64,000 bases of DNA from an uncultured Bacteroidota bacterium (GTDB lineage: Bacteria > Bacteroidota > Bacteroidia > Flavobacteriales > Flavobacteriaceae): positions 1 through 64,000 of the forward strand of contig CABXUL010000001.1 in the NCBI GenBank assembly GCA_902515395.1, written 5' to 3'. Below the pieces are notes generated by a model. The model searched no databases. It had not been told where the DNA came from and saw only the letters and a program-made list of their open reading frames with translations. This document shows positions 20,613 through 28,825 of the stretch, piece after piece (position 1 is the first letter of the stretch; each line of letters begins with the position of its first letter). The translations under genes were made by a program, and so were the position numbers.

Positions 20613-21091
20613 CGTTCGAGACTTAGTATATTTTCCATAATTAGTTCTGTTTCCCATCCTCGGTATTGAAGTGCAGCCCAAATTTTTTTTCTTCTTACAA
20701 CTAATGACTTTTTCTCGTTTGAGACCCAAAACTTTTCAACTAGGGCTTTACAACACTCGAAGTATTCGGGATCAGAAATTTCTTTTAATGCATTCTTAAT
20801 ATTCCAATCCGAAATATCTCGGATTTTTAGTTCCCTAATCAAGCGCTTCTTACCCCATTTTTTAATCCTAAATTTACCACGTACAAAGCTTTCAGCATAA
20901 CGAGTTTCGTTAAGGAAATTTGCTTCAATTAATTTTCCAATGATAGTATCTATAAAGGTTCCATAAACCCCAATTTCTCTTAATTTTTGAGCAACTTCTT
21001 TATGGCAACGTTCTTGATAAGCACAATAATGCTCAAGCTTTTTTTGAATTTTATCAAGAAATAACGGATCTTCTTTATTTTCGATATTCAA
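20600..21091 (-). CDS. recX: Regulatory protein RecX
   Basis: Modulator of RecA filament activity. The protein is short (163 residues), highly charged and helical, with the three-helix repeat pattern of RecX: YCAYQERCHKEVAQKLRE, IIGKLIEANFLNETRYAESFVRGKFRIKKWGKKRLIRELK, then WAALQYRGWETELI. It has its own minus-strand unit, with an AT-rich leader of 176 bases up to the divergent ligase gene. The 3' ends of recX and the TonB receptor overlap in opposite orientation. Confidence 0.9.
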   Translation of the reverse strand: MNIENKEDPLFLDKIQKKLEHYCAYQERCHKEVAQKLREIGVYGTFIDTIIGKLIEANFLNETRYAESFVRGKFRIKKWGKKRLIRELKIRDISDWNIKNALKEISDPEYFECCKALVEKFWVSNEKKSLVVRRKKIWAALQYRGWETELIMENILSLERQKE

Positions 21092-21229
21092 AAATAATAA
21101 GTTTTGGATATTATAAACCCCATCTATAGAACTTAAATATTAAGAAAAAGAGATAAAAATTTGAAAAGGTTAAATAATCAATCTATACTTTCAAAAAACA
21201 TAAAAGTTATCTGAAATTAGCTCAAACTT

Positions 21230-21237
21230 TAACTTTG
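21230..21237 (+). promoter_or_regulatory. Candidate -7 promoter element for acetoacetate-CoA ligase
   Basis: TAACTTTG is an exact match to the Bacteroidota -7 consensus TAnnTTTG, 30 bases before the GTG start. No clear TTG -33 element is seen at the right spacing. Confidence 0.35.
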
Positions 21238-21267
21238 TATATTTAAATATACTTAACAAAATTAAAA

Positions 21268-23124
21268 GTGCAATCAGTTTTAAGTAAATTCATAGCTTAC
21301 CTGGAATCTAAAGATTTGAGCTTTAAAGATTATCAAGGCTTACATCATTGGAGTGTTAACGAGATTGGCCCTTTTTGGGAGTCAATAGCTGCTTTTTTTG
21401 ATATCTCTTTTTCAAAGAAGTATACCTTTTCGTACGAGCCTGGAACAGACTTTAAAGACGCTAAATGGTTTATCGGTGCCAAAATCAGTTATGCTGATCA
21501 CGTATTTAGGCAATCCAACGACGATTTTCCAGCAATAAAATATCAAGAAGAATTCTCAGAATTTCAGGAGATTAGCTGGAATGCTTTGACCCAAAAAACT
21601 TTAGAATTTCAAAAGATATTAATTCAAAATAATGTCCATTTTGGTGATAGGGTAGTTGCATATTGCTGTAATACTCCTGAGACTGTAGCCGCATTTCTTG
21701 CTGTTAATTCGGTTGGTGCGATATGGTCTTCTTGCTCTCCTGAATTTGGACTTGATGCTGTTTTAGATAGATTTGATTCATTAAGGCCTACTTTTCTTTT
21801 TTACAACTCGGTATATTACTATAACGGGAAGTCTATTGATGTTAATTCAACGATTGAAAAATTAAAAGATAATTTACGTTCACTTAATGCATATTTAGAC
21901 TTAAATAATCATCAAAATTTTCAATTTAAAGCAAAATCGGTTCAAATAAAATTCATGGCAGTACCATTTGACCACCCTATATGGATATTATTTACATCAG
22001 GAACTACTGGTAAACCTAAGGCAATTACTCACAGAACAGGAGGTATTATCCTGGAACATTTTAAAGCACTTGCCATTCATCAAAATGTTAAGCAAAAAGA
22101 AAATTATTTTTGGTATTCTACTACCGGTTGGATGATGTGGAATTTTGCATTAAGTAGTTTACTTTTGGGAAGTACTCTTTGTATTTATAATGGATCGCCA
22201 AACTATCCCGATAATGGTACCCTTTGGCGATTTGCAGATAGAGCTAATGTCAACCATTTTGGCCATGGAGCTAGTTATTTTGAGGGGATACTCGAAAAGC
22301 TACCTAAAGAATTAATAAATCATGATCTTAATGCTCTGAAAACAATTGGCTCTACGGGTTCCCCATTATATCCAAAAACATATCAGGAATTAGATAAAAT
22401 ATTTTCTAATCAAAAAATTATCTCAGTTAGTGGGGGGACTGATATTTGTTCTGCTTTTATTGGTGGAAATCCAGATTTAGCAATTATCCCAGGTGAAATA
22501 CAATGTAAAATGTTAGGTGCAGCAGTTGAGGTTTGGGATGACAGAGGGAAAAAGGTCCTTAATAAAATGGGAGAACTTGTATTAACTAAGCCCTTACCTT
22601 CAATGCCTGTTTTTTTCTGGGATGATCCTGATTTTAAAAAGTATAGAGAAAGTTATTTTTCTAAATATGAAACTGTCTGGAACCATGGTGATTGGGCATC
22701 AGAAACTTTTAATGCTGGGTTCATTATTCATGGTAGATCAGATTCTACACTAAATCGATTTGGGGTCCGTATCGGATCATCTGAAATATATAAAGTAGTT
22801 AACCGATTGGCTGAGGTTCAGGATAGTTTAGTGATCCATTTGAAAGATGAAAATTCAGATCGTTTAATTCTTTTTGTTAAGACAAAGACTTTTATTGAAA
22901 ATGATACTATCAAAATCATTATAAGAAATAAATGTTCTCCTCGCCATGTTCCTGACGAAATTTTTAATATTCCTGAGATCCCCTACACTATAAGCGGTAA
23001 AAAAATAGAGACACCTATAAAAAGAATTTTAATGGGTGCGGAAGTTGACAAAGTAATCAGCAAGGATTCTTTAAGAAACCCAACAGCTATTGATTATTTC
23101 AAAAAATTTAAAACTTTACTTTGA
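21268..23124 (+). CDS. Acetoacetate-CoA ligase (acetoacetyl-CoA synthetase)
   Basis: Activates acetoacetate to acetoacetyl-CoA with ATP, linking ketone-body or hydroxybutyrate-type carbon to central metabolism. It is an ANL-family enzyme with P-loop FTSGTTGKPKAITHRTGG at about residues 238-255. The acetoacetyl-CoA synthetase character shows in YWSTTGWMMWN-like YWYSTTGWMMWNFAL, GGTDICSAFIGG, and the end GKKIETPIKRIL. The start is GTG: the only upstream in-frame codons before a stop (TAA at 21244) offer no ATG. At 618 residues it is somewhat shorter than typical members, mainly at the N-terminus. Confidence 0.9.
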   Translation: MQSVLSKFIAYLESKDLSFKDYQGLHHWSVNEIGPFWESIAAFFDISFSKKYTFSYEPGTDFKDAKWFIGAKISYADHVFRQSNDDFPAIKYQEEFSEFQEISWNALTQKTLEFQKILIQNNVHFGDRVVAYCCNTPETVAAFLAVNSVGAIWSSCSPEFGLDAVLDRFDSLRPTFLFYNSVYYYNGKSIDVNSTIEKLKDNLRSLNAYLDLNNHQNFQFKAKSVQIKFMAVPFDHPIWILFTSGTTGKPKAITHRTGGIILEHFKALAIHQNVKQKENYFWYSTTGWMMWNFALSSLLLGSTLCIYNGSPNYPDNGTLWRFADRANVNHFGHGASYFEGILEKLPKELINHDLNALKTIGSTGSPLYPKTYQELDKIFSNQKIISVSGGTDICSAFIGGNPDLAIIPGEIQCKMLGAAVEVWDDRGKKVLNKMGELVLTKPLPSMPVFFWDDPDFKKYRESYFSKYETVWNHGDWASETFNAGFIIHGRSDSTLNRFGVRIGSSEIYKVVNRLAEVQDSLVIHLKDENSDRLILFVKTKTFIENDTIKIIIRNKCSPRHVPDEIFNIPEIPYTISGKKIETPIKRILMGAEVDKVISKDSLRNPTAIDYFKKFKTLL

Positions 23125-23135
23125 ATTAATAACAC

Positions 23136-23168
23136 AAAAAAACCGCCATGAACCATGGCGGTTTTTTT
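23136..23168. terminator. Bidirectional terminator between acetoacetate-CoA ligase and RNase G
   Basis: A perfect stem CCGCCATG-AAC-CATGGCGG is flanked by seven A on the left and seven T on the right, so it works for both convergent genes. It touches the stop codon of the RNase G gene (complement of 23167-23169). Confidence 0.92.
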
Positions 23169-24726
23169 ATGTAATTCGAAGTAGTCTTCTATTTTTATCT
23201 AGAAATCTGAACTCCAAATAAAGGTAAGCATCTCGGGGAACAATACGTACCCACTTTTTGTATTTAATAAACCAGTTGGCCCGGATGGAAGGGGTTCCGC
23301 TGGTTAAATAAGCTGCCAAAAAAGGATGAATGTGTAAATACAAATCTTTCTTTTTATGGCTCCTATACTTGACAATCTTGTCAAGTTCTGCGTTGATTTT
23401 ATCAATTATAACAATCGGCGCCTCTACTTCCCCATTTTTGTTGGGATTGGGTTCTCTTGTTTTAATATTCATCTCAGGGCGAACCCTTTGACGTGTGATT
23501 TGAATTAATCCAAATCTACTAGGTGGAAGAATTTTATGTTTAGTTCTATCACCTTTCATCTCTTCTCGAAGATGTTCAAATAATTTTTTGCGATTTTCGT
23601 TTTTATTAAGGTCAATAAAATCCACAACAATTATACCTCCTAAATCTCTTAACCTGACTTGTCTAGCAATTTCACTAGCTGCAATTAGATTAACATCCAA
23701 GGCAGTTTGCTCTTGAGACCTAGCTTTATTAGACCTATTGCCGCTATTGACATCTATCACATGCAAGGCCTCGGTGTGTTCAATTACCAAATAGGCACCT
23801 TTTTGCATTGAAACCGTCCTACCAAAAGCGGTTTTGATTTGTCGTTCGACTCCGAAATAATCGAAAATAGGTTTAGATTTATTTTTAAAATACTTAACGA
23901 TAGATACTTTATCGGGAGCAATAATCTTCAAATAATCCTTAATCTCATTTTGCATTTCAGGATCATCAACATGTATTCCAGTAAAACCATTATCGAAAAT
24001 ATCTCTAAGAATTGATGTAGAACGATTAATTTCACTCAAAATTTTGGAGGGATAATTATCTACTTTAGTAAATTTCTCACACAAATTCTTCCATCTGCTT
24101 AGTAGTTGTTGTAAATCCGCATCTAGTTCCTTGACTTTTTGGTTATTAGCCACAGTTCTTATTATCACCCCAAAGCCTTTTGGGCGAATACTTTTTACCA
24201 ATTTTTTCAAACGGGTTTTTTCAGCATTGCTTTCAATTTTTTGTGAGATAGAAATGCGATCTGAAAATGGGATTAAGACCATAAACCTTCCAGCCAAAGA
24301 CAATTCAGAGCTGACTCTTGGTCCTTTGGTTGAAATAGGTTCTTTGACAATTTGAATAAGTATATTTTGCTGGGGCTTCAAATAGTCTTGAATTGAACCA
24401 TCTTTAGGGATTTCTTTTTCAAAACGAAAATTTTTTAAAGAATAATCTTTCATTTTACCTGAGCTTACCAGTTTAAAAAACTTTAATAAAGAGAGCAAAT
24501 TGGGACCTAAATCATGATAATGTAAAAAACCATCTTTTTCATGACCTACATTAATAAATGCAGCATTTAGTCCTGATATAGGTTTTCTGATTTTGGCGAC
24601 ATAAATGTCACCCACAGAGAACTTGTTACTGTCTACTTCTTTATTTAGCTCAATTAATTTTCCATCCTTGAGCAGTGCAAAATCAACGGCAGAGGAATTC
24701 GATCGTATAATCAATTCTTTATTCAC
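23167..24726 (-). CDS. rng: Ribonuclease G/E
   Basis: Endoribonuclease for 5' processing of rRNA and mRNA turnover. The 519-residue protein has an S1-like RNA-binding start (KFSVGDIYVAKIRKPISGLNAAFINVGHEKDGFLHYHDLG), the core RGPRVSSELSLAGR-type segment, the magnesium-site motif HVIDVNSGN, GGIIVVDFIDL, and GLIQITRQRVRPE. It lacks the long disordered tail of RNase E, so it is closer to RNase G in size. It follows the 29-residue basic gene on the same strand through a 142-base leader with three hairpins, which may regulate it. Confidence 0.93.
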   Translation of the reverse strand: MNKELIIRSNSSAVDFALLKDGKLIELNKEVDSNKFSVGDIYVAKIRKPISGLNAAFINVGHEKDGFLHYHDLGPNLLSLLKFFKLVSSGKMKDYSLKNFRFEKEIPKDGSIQDYLKPQQNILIQIVKEPISTKGPRVSSELSLAGRFMVLIPFSDRISISQKIESNAEKTRLKKLVKSIRPKGFGVIIRTVANNQKVKELDADLQQLLSRWKNLCEKFTKVDNYPSKILSEINRSTSILRDIFDNGFTGIHVDDPEMQNEIKDYLKIIAPDKVSIVKYFKNKSKPIFDYFGVERQIKTAFGRTVSMQKGAYLVIEHTEALHVIDVNSGNRSNKARSQEQTALDVNLIAASEIARQVRLRDLGGIIVVDFIDLNKNENRKKLFEHLREEMKGDRTKHKILPPSRFGLIQITRQRVRPEMNIKTREPNPNKNGEVEAPIVIIDKINAELDKIVKYRSHKKKDLYLHIHPFLAAYLTSGTPSIRANWFIKYKKWVRIVPRDAYLYLEFRFLDKNRRLLRIT

Positions 24727-24742
24727 TCTGATTAATTTTAGT

Positions 24743-24819
24743 AACTACAACCCAATGGCTTGTAGTTGTTAAACAATAAATATTCAGGGTTTTTCCTGAT
24801 GAAATTACATATCTGTAAT
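24743..24819 (-). promoter_or_regulatory. Structured leader of the RNase G gene (three hairpins)
   Basis: Upstream of rng on the minus strand, three stem-loops lie in a row. One is at 24804-24819 (6-bp stem, TATC loop on the plus strand), one at 24784-24799 (TCAGG/CCTGA), and the strongest at 24743-24767 (AACTACAA/TTGTAGTT, 8 perfect pairs, 9-base loop). The last ends 16 bases before the start codon. RNase E of E. coli controls its own mRNA through leader hairpins; the same here is inference. Confidence 0.45.
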
Positions 24820-24868
24820 ATCAAATGTCAATGAACTTTGGATATGTTTTTAAGTGTATTTCCATGCA

Positions 24869-24958
24869 CTATTTTTTCTTGTGACGGTTTGCTCTTCTAC
24901 GCTTTTTTCGTTTGTGCGTGGCTACCTTATGCCGTTTTCTTTTTTTACCACTTGGCAT
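24869..24958 (-). CDS. 29-residue very basic protein, possible small ribosomal protein
   Basis: A complete small ORF, ATG at 24958 to TAG at 24869, beginning MPSGKKRKRHKVATHKRKK. Nearly all residues are Lys, Arg or His, with a few small ones. From memory, nearly identical short peptides occur between an HU gene and an rng gene throughout Bacteroidota. Its composition fits a ribosome- or rRNA-associated protein. A new large-subunit protein (bL38) was described in Flavobacterium johnsoniae ribosomes, but I cannot confirm this is it. It lies 33 bases after hup on the same strand, so hup, this gene and rng may share a transcript. Confidence 0.75.
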   Translation of the reverse strand: MPSGKKRKRHKVATHKRKKRRRANRHKKK

Positions 24959-24991
24959 AGTTAAATTTAAATTTGTTTTTGTAAATAATTT

Positions 24992-25282
24992 TTATGCAAC
25001 TTCAACTTTTGATTTGACACCATTAACAAATACCTTAGCAGGCTTAAAAGCCGGAATGTTGTGTGCAGGAATTTTAACAGCTACATTTTTTGAAATATTT
25101 CTCCCAGTTTTTTCTGCACGGGTCTTAATAATAAAACTTCCAAACCCGCGAAGGTATACATTTTCTCCATTTTCCAGAGAATCTTTAATTTCATGCATGA
25201 ACTTCTCAACAGTGGCCTGGACGTCTATTTTATCAATCCCCAACTGATCGGATATATTGCTTACAATATCAGCTTTTGTCAT
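24992..25282 (-). CDS. hup: HU-family DNA-binding protein
   Basis: Nucleoid-associated histone-like protein that bends and compacts DNA as a dimer. It is 96 residues long, with the HU start MTKADIVSNISDQLGIDK, the conserved GENVYLRGFGSFIIKTRAEKTGRN turn into the DNA-binding arms, and the late IPAFKPAKVFVNGVK. It is the first gene of the likely hup-basic peptide-rng unit. A TATATTTG element lies 41 bases upstream, divergent from the mutY promoter region. Confidence 0.95.
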   Translation of the reverse strand: MTKADIVSNISDQLGIDKIDVQATVEKFMHEIKDSLENGENVYLRGFGSFIIKTRAEKTGRNISKNVAVKIPAHNIPAFKPAKVFVNGVKSKVEVA

Positions 25283-25322
25283 ATTTAAATAGTTTCTATT
25301 AATGTTAACCTATTAAGGCTTG

Positions 25323-25330
25323 CAAATATA
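25323..25330 (-). promoter_or_regulatory. Candidate -7 element for hup
   Basis: On the minus strand the sequence reads TATATTTG, an exact TAnnTTTG match, 40 bases before the hup start. No convincing -33 TTG is visible. Confidence 0.35.
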
Positions 25331-25366
25331 AAAATTAAAATGATAATTCATTAAGTCTTACCTTTT

Positions 25367-25374
25367 TATATTTG
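25367..25374 (+). promoter_or_regulatory. Candidate -7 element for mutY
   Basis: TATATTTG is an exact match to the Bacteroidota -7 consensus, 35 bases before the mutY ATG. It is divergent from the matching hup element 36 bases away. Confidence 0.35.
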
Positions 25375-25409
25375 TTTCATGATTATACATTAAGTATTGA
25401 TTTTTCTAT

Positions 25410-26453
25410 ATGATTTTTCATAAAAAGTTGTTGAGATGGTTCCTCGATCACCGTCGTCCATTTCCATGGCGAGAGAATAATAACCCATATAGTGTATGGC
25501 TTTCAGAGATTATTTTGCAGCAGACAAGGGCTGCTCAAGGATTACCTTACTATCAGAAATTTGTAAATACTTATCCCAAAATAGATTATTTGGCTAAGGC
25601 AGAACAAGAAGATATTTTAAAACTTTGGGAGGGGTTAGGATATTATTCAAGAGCTATAAACCTTCATTCTACAGCTAAACAAGTTATGAACGATTATAAG
25701 GGGAGGTTTCCTAAAGATTTTGAAAAAATTAAAAAACTTAAGGGAATTGGAGATTACACTGCTAGTGCAATAGTCTCAATTTGTTTTGGACAAAAACAGG
25801 CTGTTGTTGATGGAAACGTGTATAGAGTTCTTTCAAGGATCTTTGGGATTGATACTCCAATCAATAATTACAATGCACACAAAATTTTCAAAAAAAAATC
25901 AAAAGACTTGATGCAAAATGCACCACCTGGTGAATATAATCAAGCATTGATGGAATTTGGGGCCTTACAATGTATTCCCAAACCTAAATGTGAGGATTGT
26001 ATTTTCATTAAGAATTGTATTGCATTTCAACAGGGTAGAGTAAGCTTGCTGCCAATCAAATCAAAAAAAACAAATGTTAAATTAAGGTTCTTTAATTATA
26101 TAGTTATAATCGATGAGCAGAATAATACTGTTATAGAAAAACGAACTTCAAAGGGTATATGGAGAAATTTATATCAATTTCCACTTATTGAACAATTTAA
26201 TGGACTGGAAAGGTTGAAAGAATCATTTTTAAAAAAAATATTGGATAAGTACAATATTGATCAATATTATTTGTTTGAAAAATGGAATGATAAGCCAATC
26301 ATTCATAAATTAACTCATCAACATTTGAAAATTGATTTTTGGATTTTAAAGACTTCAAATAGTGAAAAATTAAATATTGAATGGTCAAAAATAGATTGTT
26401 ATCCCATGCCTAAACCCCTTCAAAACTTTAAAGAAAATTTTTTTATTAACTGA
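25410..26453 (+). CDS. mutY: A/G-specific adenine glycosylase
   Basis: Removes adenine mispaired with 8-oxoguanine. The helix-hairpin-helix region LKGIGDYTASAIVSICFG and the catalytic aspartate in AVVDGNVYRVLSRIFGI (about residues 130-146) are present, with the early RRPFPWRENNNPYSVWLSEIILQQT. The Fe-S cluster cysteines are in CIPKPKCEDCIFIKNC, with five residues between the first two where family members usually have six. A MutT-like C-terminal domain follows. The length of 347 residues is normal. It starts the mutY-ssb-gldE-gldD series. Confidence 0.95.
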   Translation: MIFHKKLLRWFLDHRRPFPWRENNNPYSVWLSEIILQQTRAAQGLPYYQKFVNTYPKIDYLAKAEQEDILKLWEGLGYYSRAINLHSTAKQVMNDYKGRFPKDFEKIKKLKGIGDYTASAIVSICFGQKQAVVDGNVYRVLSRIFGIDTPINNYNAHKIFKKKSKDLMQNAPPGEYNQALMEFGALQCIPKPKCEDCIFIKNCIAFQQGRVSLLPIKSKKTNVKLRFFNYIVIIDEQNNTVIEKRTSKGIWRNLYQFPLIEQFNGLERLKESFLKKILDKYNIDQYYLFEKWNDKPIIHKLTHQHLKIDFWILKTSNSEKLNIEWSKIDCYPMPKPLQNFKENFFIN

Positions 26454-26464
26454 TTGTGATTCAT

Positions 26465-26472
26465 TACATTTG
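26465..26472 (+). promoter_or_regulatory. Candidate -7 element for ssb
   Basis: TACATTTG is an exact TAnnTTTG match, 24 bases before the ssb start. The TTG nearby (26454-26456) is too close to serve as a -33 element. Confidence 0.35.
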
Positions 26473-26496
26473 AGTAGGTAAATAAAAGTTTTTTTC

Positions 26497-26919
26497 ATGA
26501 ATGGAACTTTAAACAAAGTTATGTTAATTGGCCACCTAGGTGATGACGTTAAAATCCACTTTTTTGATGGTGGCGGTTGCGTAGGAAGGTTCCCTATTGC
26601 TACTAACGAAGTCTATACAAATAAAACCTCAGGCGAAAAAGTAACCAACACTGACTGGCACAATGTAGTATTGAGAAATAAAGCTGCTGAAATTTGTGAA
26701 AAATACCTCAGTAAAGGAGATAAAATTTATATTGAGGGAAGACTGAAAACTAGAAAATGGCAAGATCAGGATAATAAAGATCGATATACTACAGAGATCA
26801 ACGTTGATGAATTTACCTTTCTTAGTACCAAAAAAAATCTATTGGATGGAGTGCAGCCGACTAATATTAACCCTCCTGCTGGGGAGGTGAGCCCTGCAGA
26901 GGACGACCTTCCATTTTAA
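26497..26919 (+). CDS. ssb: Single-stranded DNA-binding protein
   Basis: Tetrameric OB-fold protein that coats single-stranded DNA in replication and repair. The N-terminus (MNGTLNKVMLIGHLGDDVKIHFF) and the EICEKYLSKGDKIYIEGRLKTRKW stretch are typical. The C-terminus ends PAEDDLPF, the acidic tip that recruits partner enzymes. The linker is short, giving 140 residues. It sits 43 bases after mutY and 16 bases before gldE. Confidence 0.96.
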   Translation: MNGTLNKVMLIGHLGDDVKIHFFDGGGCVGRFPIATNEVYTNKTSGEKVTNTDWHNVVLRNKAAEICEKYLSKGDKIYIEGRLKTRKWQDQDNKDRYTTEINVDEFTFLSTKKNLLDGVQPTNINPPAGEVSPAEDDLPF

Positions 26920-26935
26920 TTAAAGCAAAAATTAA

Positions 26936-28252
26936 TTGGACCCTGACTCCACAAGCTTATTTTTTATTTTATTTGAATTGCAAGGGTCTTTGTTGATTCA
27001 ATTCATTTCACTATTTATTTTATTAGTTGCATCTGGACTAATTTCTGGAGCTGAGGTAGCTTTTTTTTCTTTAACTAAAGAACATTTAGAATCTGAGGAA
27101 GAGCAATCTTCAAGACAAATGGAACTAACTAAAAAATTACTAAATGAACCTAAAAGATTATTAGCAACGATATTAATAACAAACAATTTTATAAATATTG
27201 CAATTGTTTTATTATTTGCACTTATAGGGGAGATATTGTTTAGTCCAATTGGTAATCCATTAATCGTTTTATTTATAGAGATTGGATTGATCACTTTCCT
27301 AATTTTGTTTTTTGGAGAGATTTTACCAAAGGTTTATGCTAATAGAAATGCTGTAAAATTTTCTAAAACTATGGCTACGCCTATTTACTTCATTGATCAT
27401 TATGTATTGTTTTTTTTGACATTACCAATGAGCAGAATTACTCGCTTGATGGAGTCCAGATTGGCACAGAAAAATAATGAATTTTCAATAGATAAATTGT
27501 CTCAAGCATTTGAACTTACTGCAGATGACGAAACCACAAAGGAGGAGCAGAAAATACTTAAAGGGATAGTAAATTTTGGAAATACAGACACAAAACAGGT
27601 CATGTGTCCTCGCATTGATTTATTTGCTCTATCTCAAGAAATGGATTTGGAAACTATTACAAAACTAATACTTGAAAAGGGATTTTCTAGGGTGCCTGTT
27701 TACGAGGAAAGTATCGACAAAGTAATTGGGATTTTATACACTAAAGACCTTTTACCATATTTAGATCAACCAAATTTTAAATGGCAAAAACTCGTAAAAC
27801 CTCCATTTTATGTTCCTGAGAATAAGAAATTAGATGACCTTTTAAAAGAATTCCAGCATAAGAAAATTCACTTGGCTATTGTTGTAGACGAATATGGAGG
27901 AACTTCTGGAATAATTACTCTGGAAGACGTTATAGAGGAAATAGTTGGGGATATTAGTGATGAGTTCGATGATGAGGAATTAATTTATTCAAAACTTGAT
28001 AACAGTACTTATGTTTTTGATGCCAAAATTAATTTGAAAGACTTTTATAAGGTAATTGAAATAGATGAAGACGAATTTTTTGAAAAAGCTAAAGGAGAAT
28101 CAGAGTCACTTGCTGGGCTTATTCTTGAATTGGCCCAAGCTTTACCTAAAATGGGCCAGGTAATATCATTTAATTCATACCAATTTGTTGTAGAATCCGT
28201 TGACAGGAAAAGGATTAAAAGAGTTAAGGTTATTTTACCCAAAAAAGTATGA
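26936..28252 (+). CDS. gldE: Gliding motility-associated protein GldE (CorC/hemolysin family)
   Basis: Inner-membrane protein linked to flavobacterial gliding motility. It has an N-terminal CNNM-type transmembrane domain (LISGAEVAFFSLTKEHLESEEEQ), a pair of CBS domains (VMCPRIDLFALSQEMDLETITKLILEKGFSRVPVYEE; IHLAIVVDEYGGTSGIITLEDVIEEIVGDISDEFD) and a CorC-HlyC C-terminal domain. The start is a TTG, supported by the sequence MDPDSTSL, which matches how I remember GldE proteins beginning. Its stop overlaps the gldD ATG (ATGA). The gldE-gldD order identifies it better than the family alone. Confidence 0.9.
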   Translation: MDPDSTSLFFILFELQGSLLIQFISLFILLVASGLISGAEVAFFSLTKEHLESEEEQSSRQMELTKKLLNEPKRLLATILITNNFINIAIVLLFALIGEILFSPIGNPLIVLFIEIGLITFLILFFGEILPKVYANRNAVKFSKTMATPIYFIDHYVLFFLTLPMSRITRLMESRLAQKNNEFSIDKLSQAFELTADDETTKEEQKILKGIVNFGNTDTKQVMCPRIDLFALSQEMDLETITKLILEKGFSRVPVYEESIDKVIGILYTKDLLPYLDQPNFKWQKLVKPPFYVPENKKLDDLLKEFQHKKIHLAIVVDEYGGTSGIITLEDVIEEIVGDISDEFDDEELIYSKLDNSTYVFDAKINLKDFYKVIEIDEDEFFEKAKGESESLAGLILELAQALPKMGQVISFNSYQFVVESVDRKRIKRVKVILPKKV

Positions 28253-28815
28253 TTAGATCTTTTAAGAGGATACGATATTTAGGATTTGTAACTCTTTTTT
28301 TAGAGGCCTGCAATGGTTTTGTTCAGCCCAAGCCAATTGGTATGTTGAGATTAGAATATCCAAATCCAAAATATAAAAAAATATCAGATATTTATCCTTT
28401 TGACTTTGAAATTAATCAAAATGCTATATTAAAAAAATCAGCTAAAATAGCACCGGATATCTATTATCCTGATATGAATGCTACCTTATACTTGTCTTAT
28501 GTGAAGGTTGAAAATAATATTGACTCATTGTTAAATGATGCATATAAATTACCTAGAAAGCATATGATTAAAGCAGAAGAAATCCCAGAGAAGGTTTTTA
28601 TTTCAAATGTACATAAGGTTTACGGAACTTTATTTTCTGTAGTTGGAAACGCTGCATCTCAGCTGCAATTCTTCCTTACCGATTCTACTAGAAGTTTTTT
28701 GGTCGGTTCTTTGTACTTCTATTCAAGACCATATTATGATTCGATAATGCCGGCTGCAAAATATATAGAAAGAGACGTAGTTCAGCTAATTGAGACCCTT
28801 AGGTGGAAAAATTAA
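28249..28815 (+). CDS. gldD: Gliding motility lipoprotein GldD
   Basis: Outer-membrane or periplasmic lipoprotein needed for flavobacterial gliding. It is 188 residues with a short signal sequence ending LFLEAC (Cys21), followed by the family signature PKPIGMLRLEYPNPKY. YPDMNATLYLSYV and the conserved C-terminal SLYFYSRPYYDSIMPAAKYIERDV are also present. The start codon overlaps the gldE stop by four bases. Its stop shares a TTAA with the convergent metal-domain lipoprotein gene, inside a 16-base palindrome. Confidence 0.93.
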   Translation: MIRSFKRIRYLGFVTLFLEACNGFVQPKPIGMLRLEYPNPKYKKISDIYPFDFEINQNAILKKSAKIAPDIYYPDMNATLYLSYVKVENNIDSLLNDAYKLPRKHMIKAEEIPEKVFISNVHKVYGTLFSVVGNAASQLQFFLTDSTRSFLVGSLYFYSRPYYDSIMPAAKYIERDVVQLIETLRWKN

Positions 28816-28825
28816 TCGATTAATT
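28810..28825. terminator. Palindrome over the shared stops of gldD and its convergent neighbour
   Basis: AATTAATCGATTAATT is a perfect 16-base palindrome. The TTAA at 28812-28815 contains both the gldD TAA and the opposing gene's TAA. As a hairpin it is AT-rich and weak, so a terminator role is uncertain. Confidence 0.35.

Noticed and set aside
24912..25247. Plus-strand ORF of 111 residues overlapping the HU and basic-peptide genes
   Set aside because: It is the antisense of two clearly conserved minus-strand genes and has no recognisable domain.
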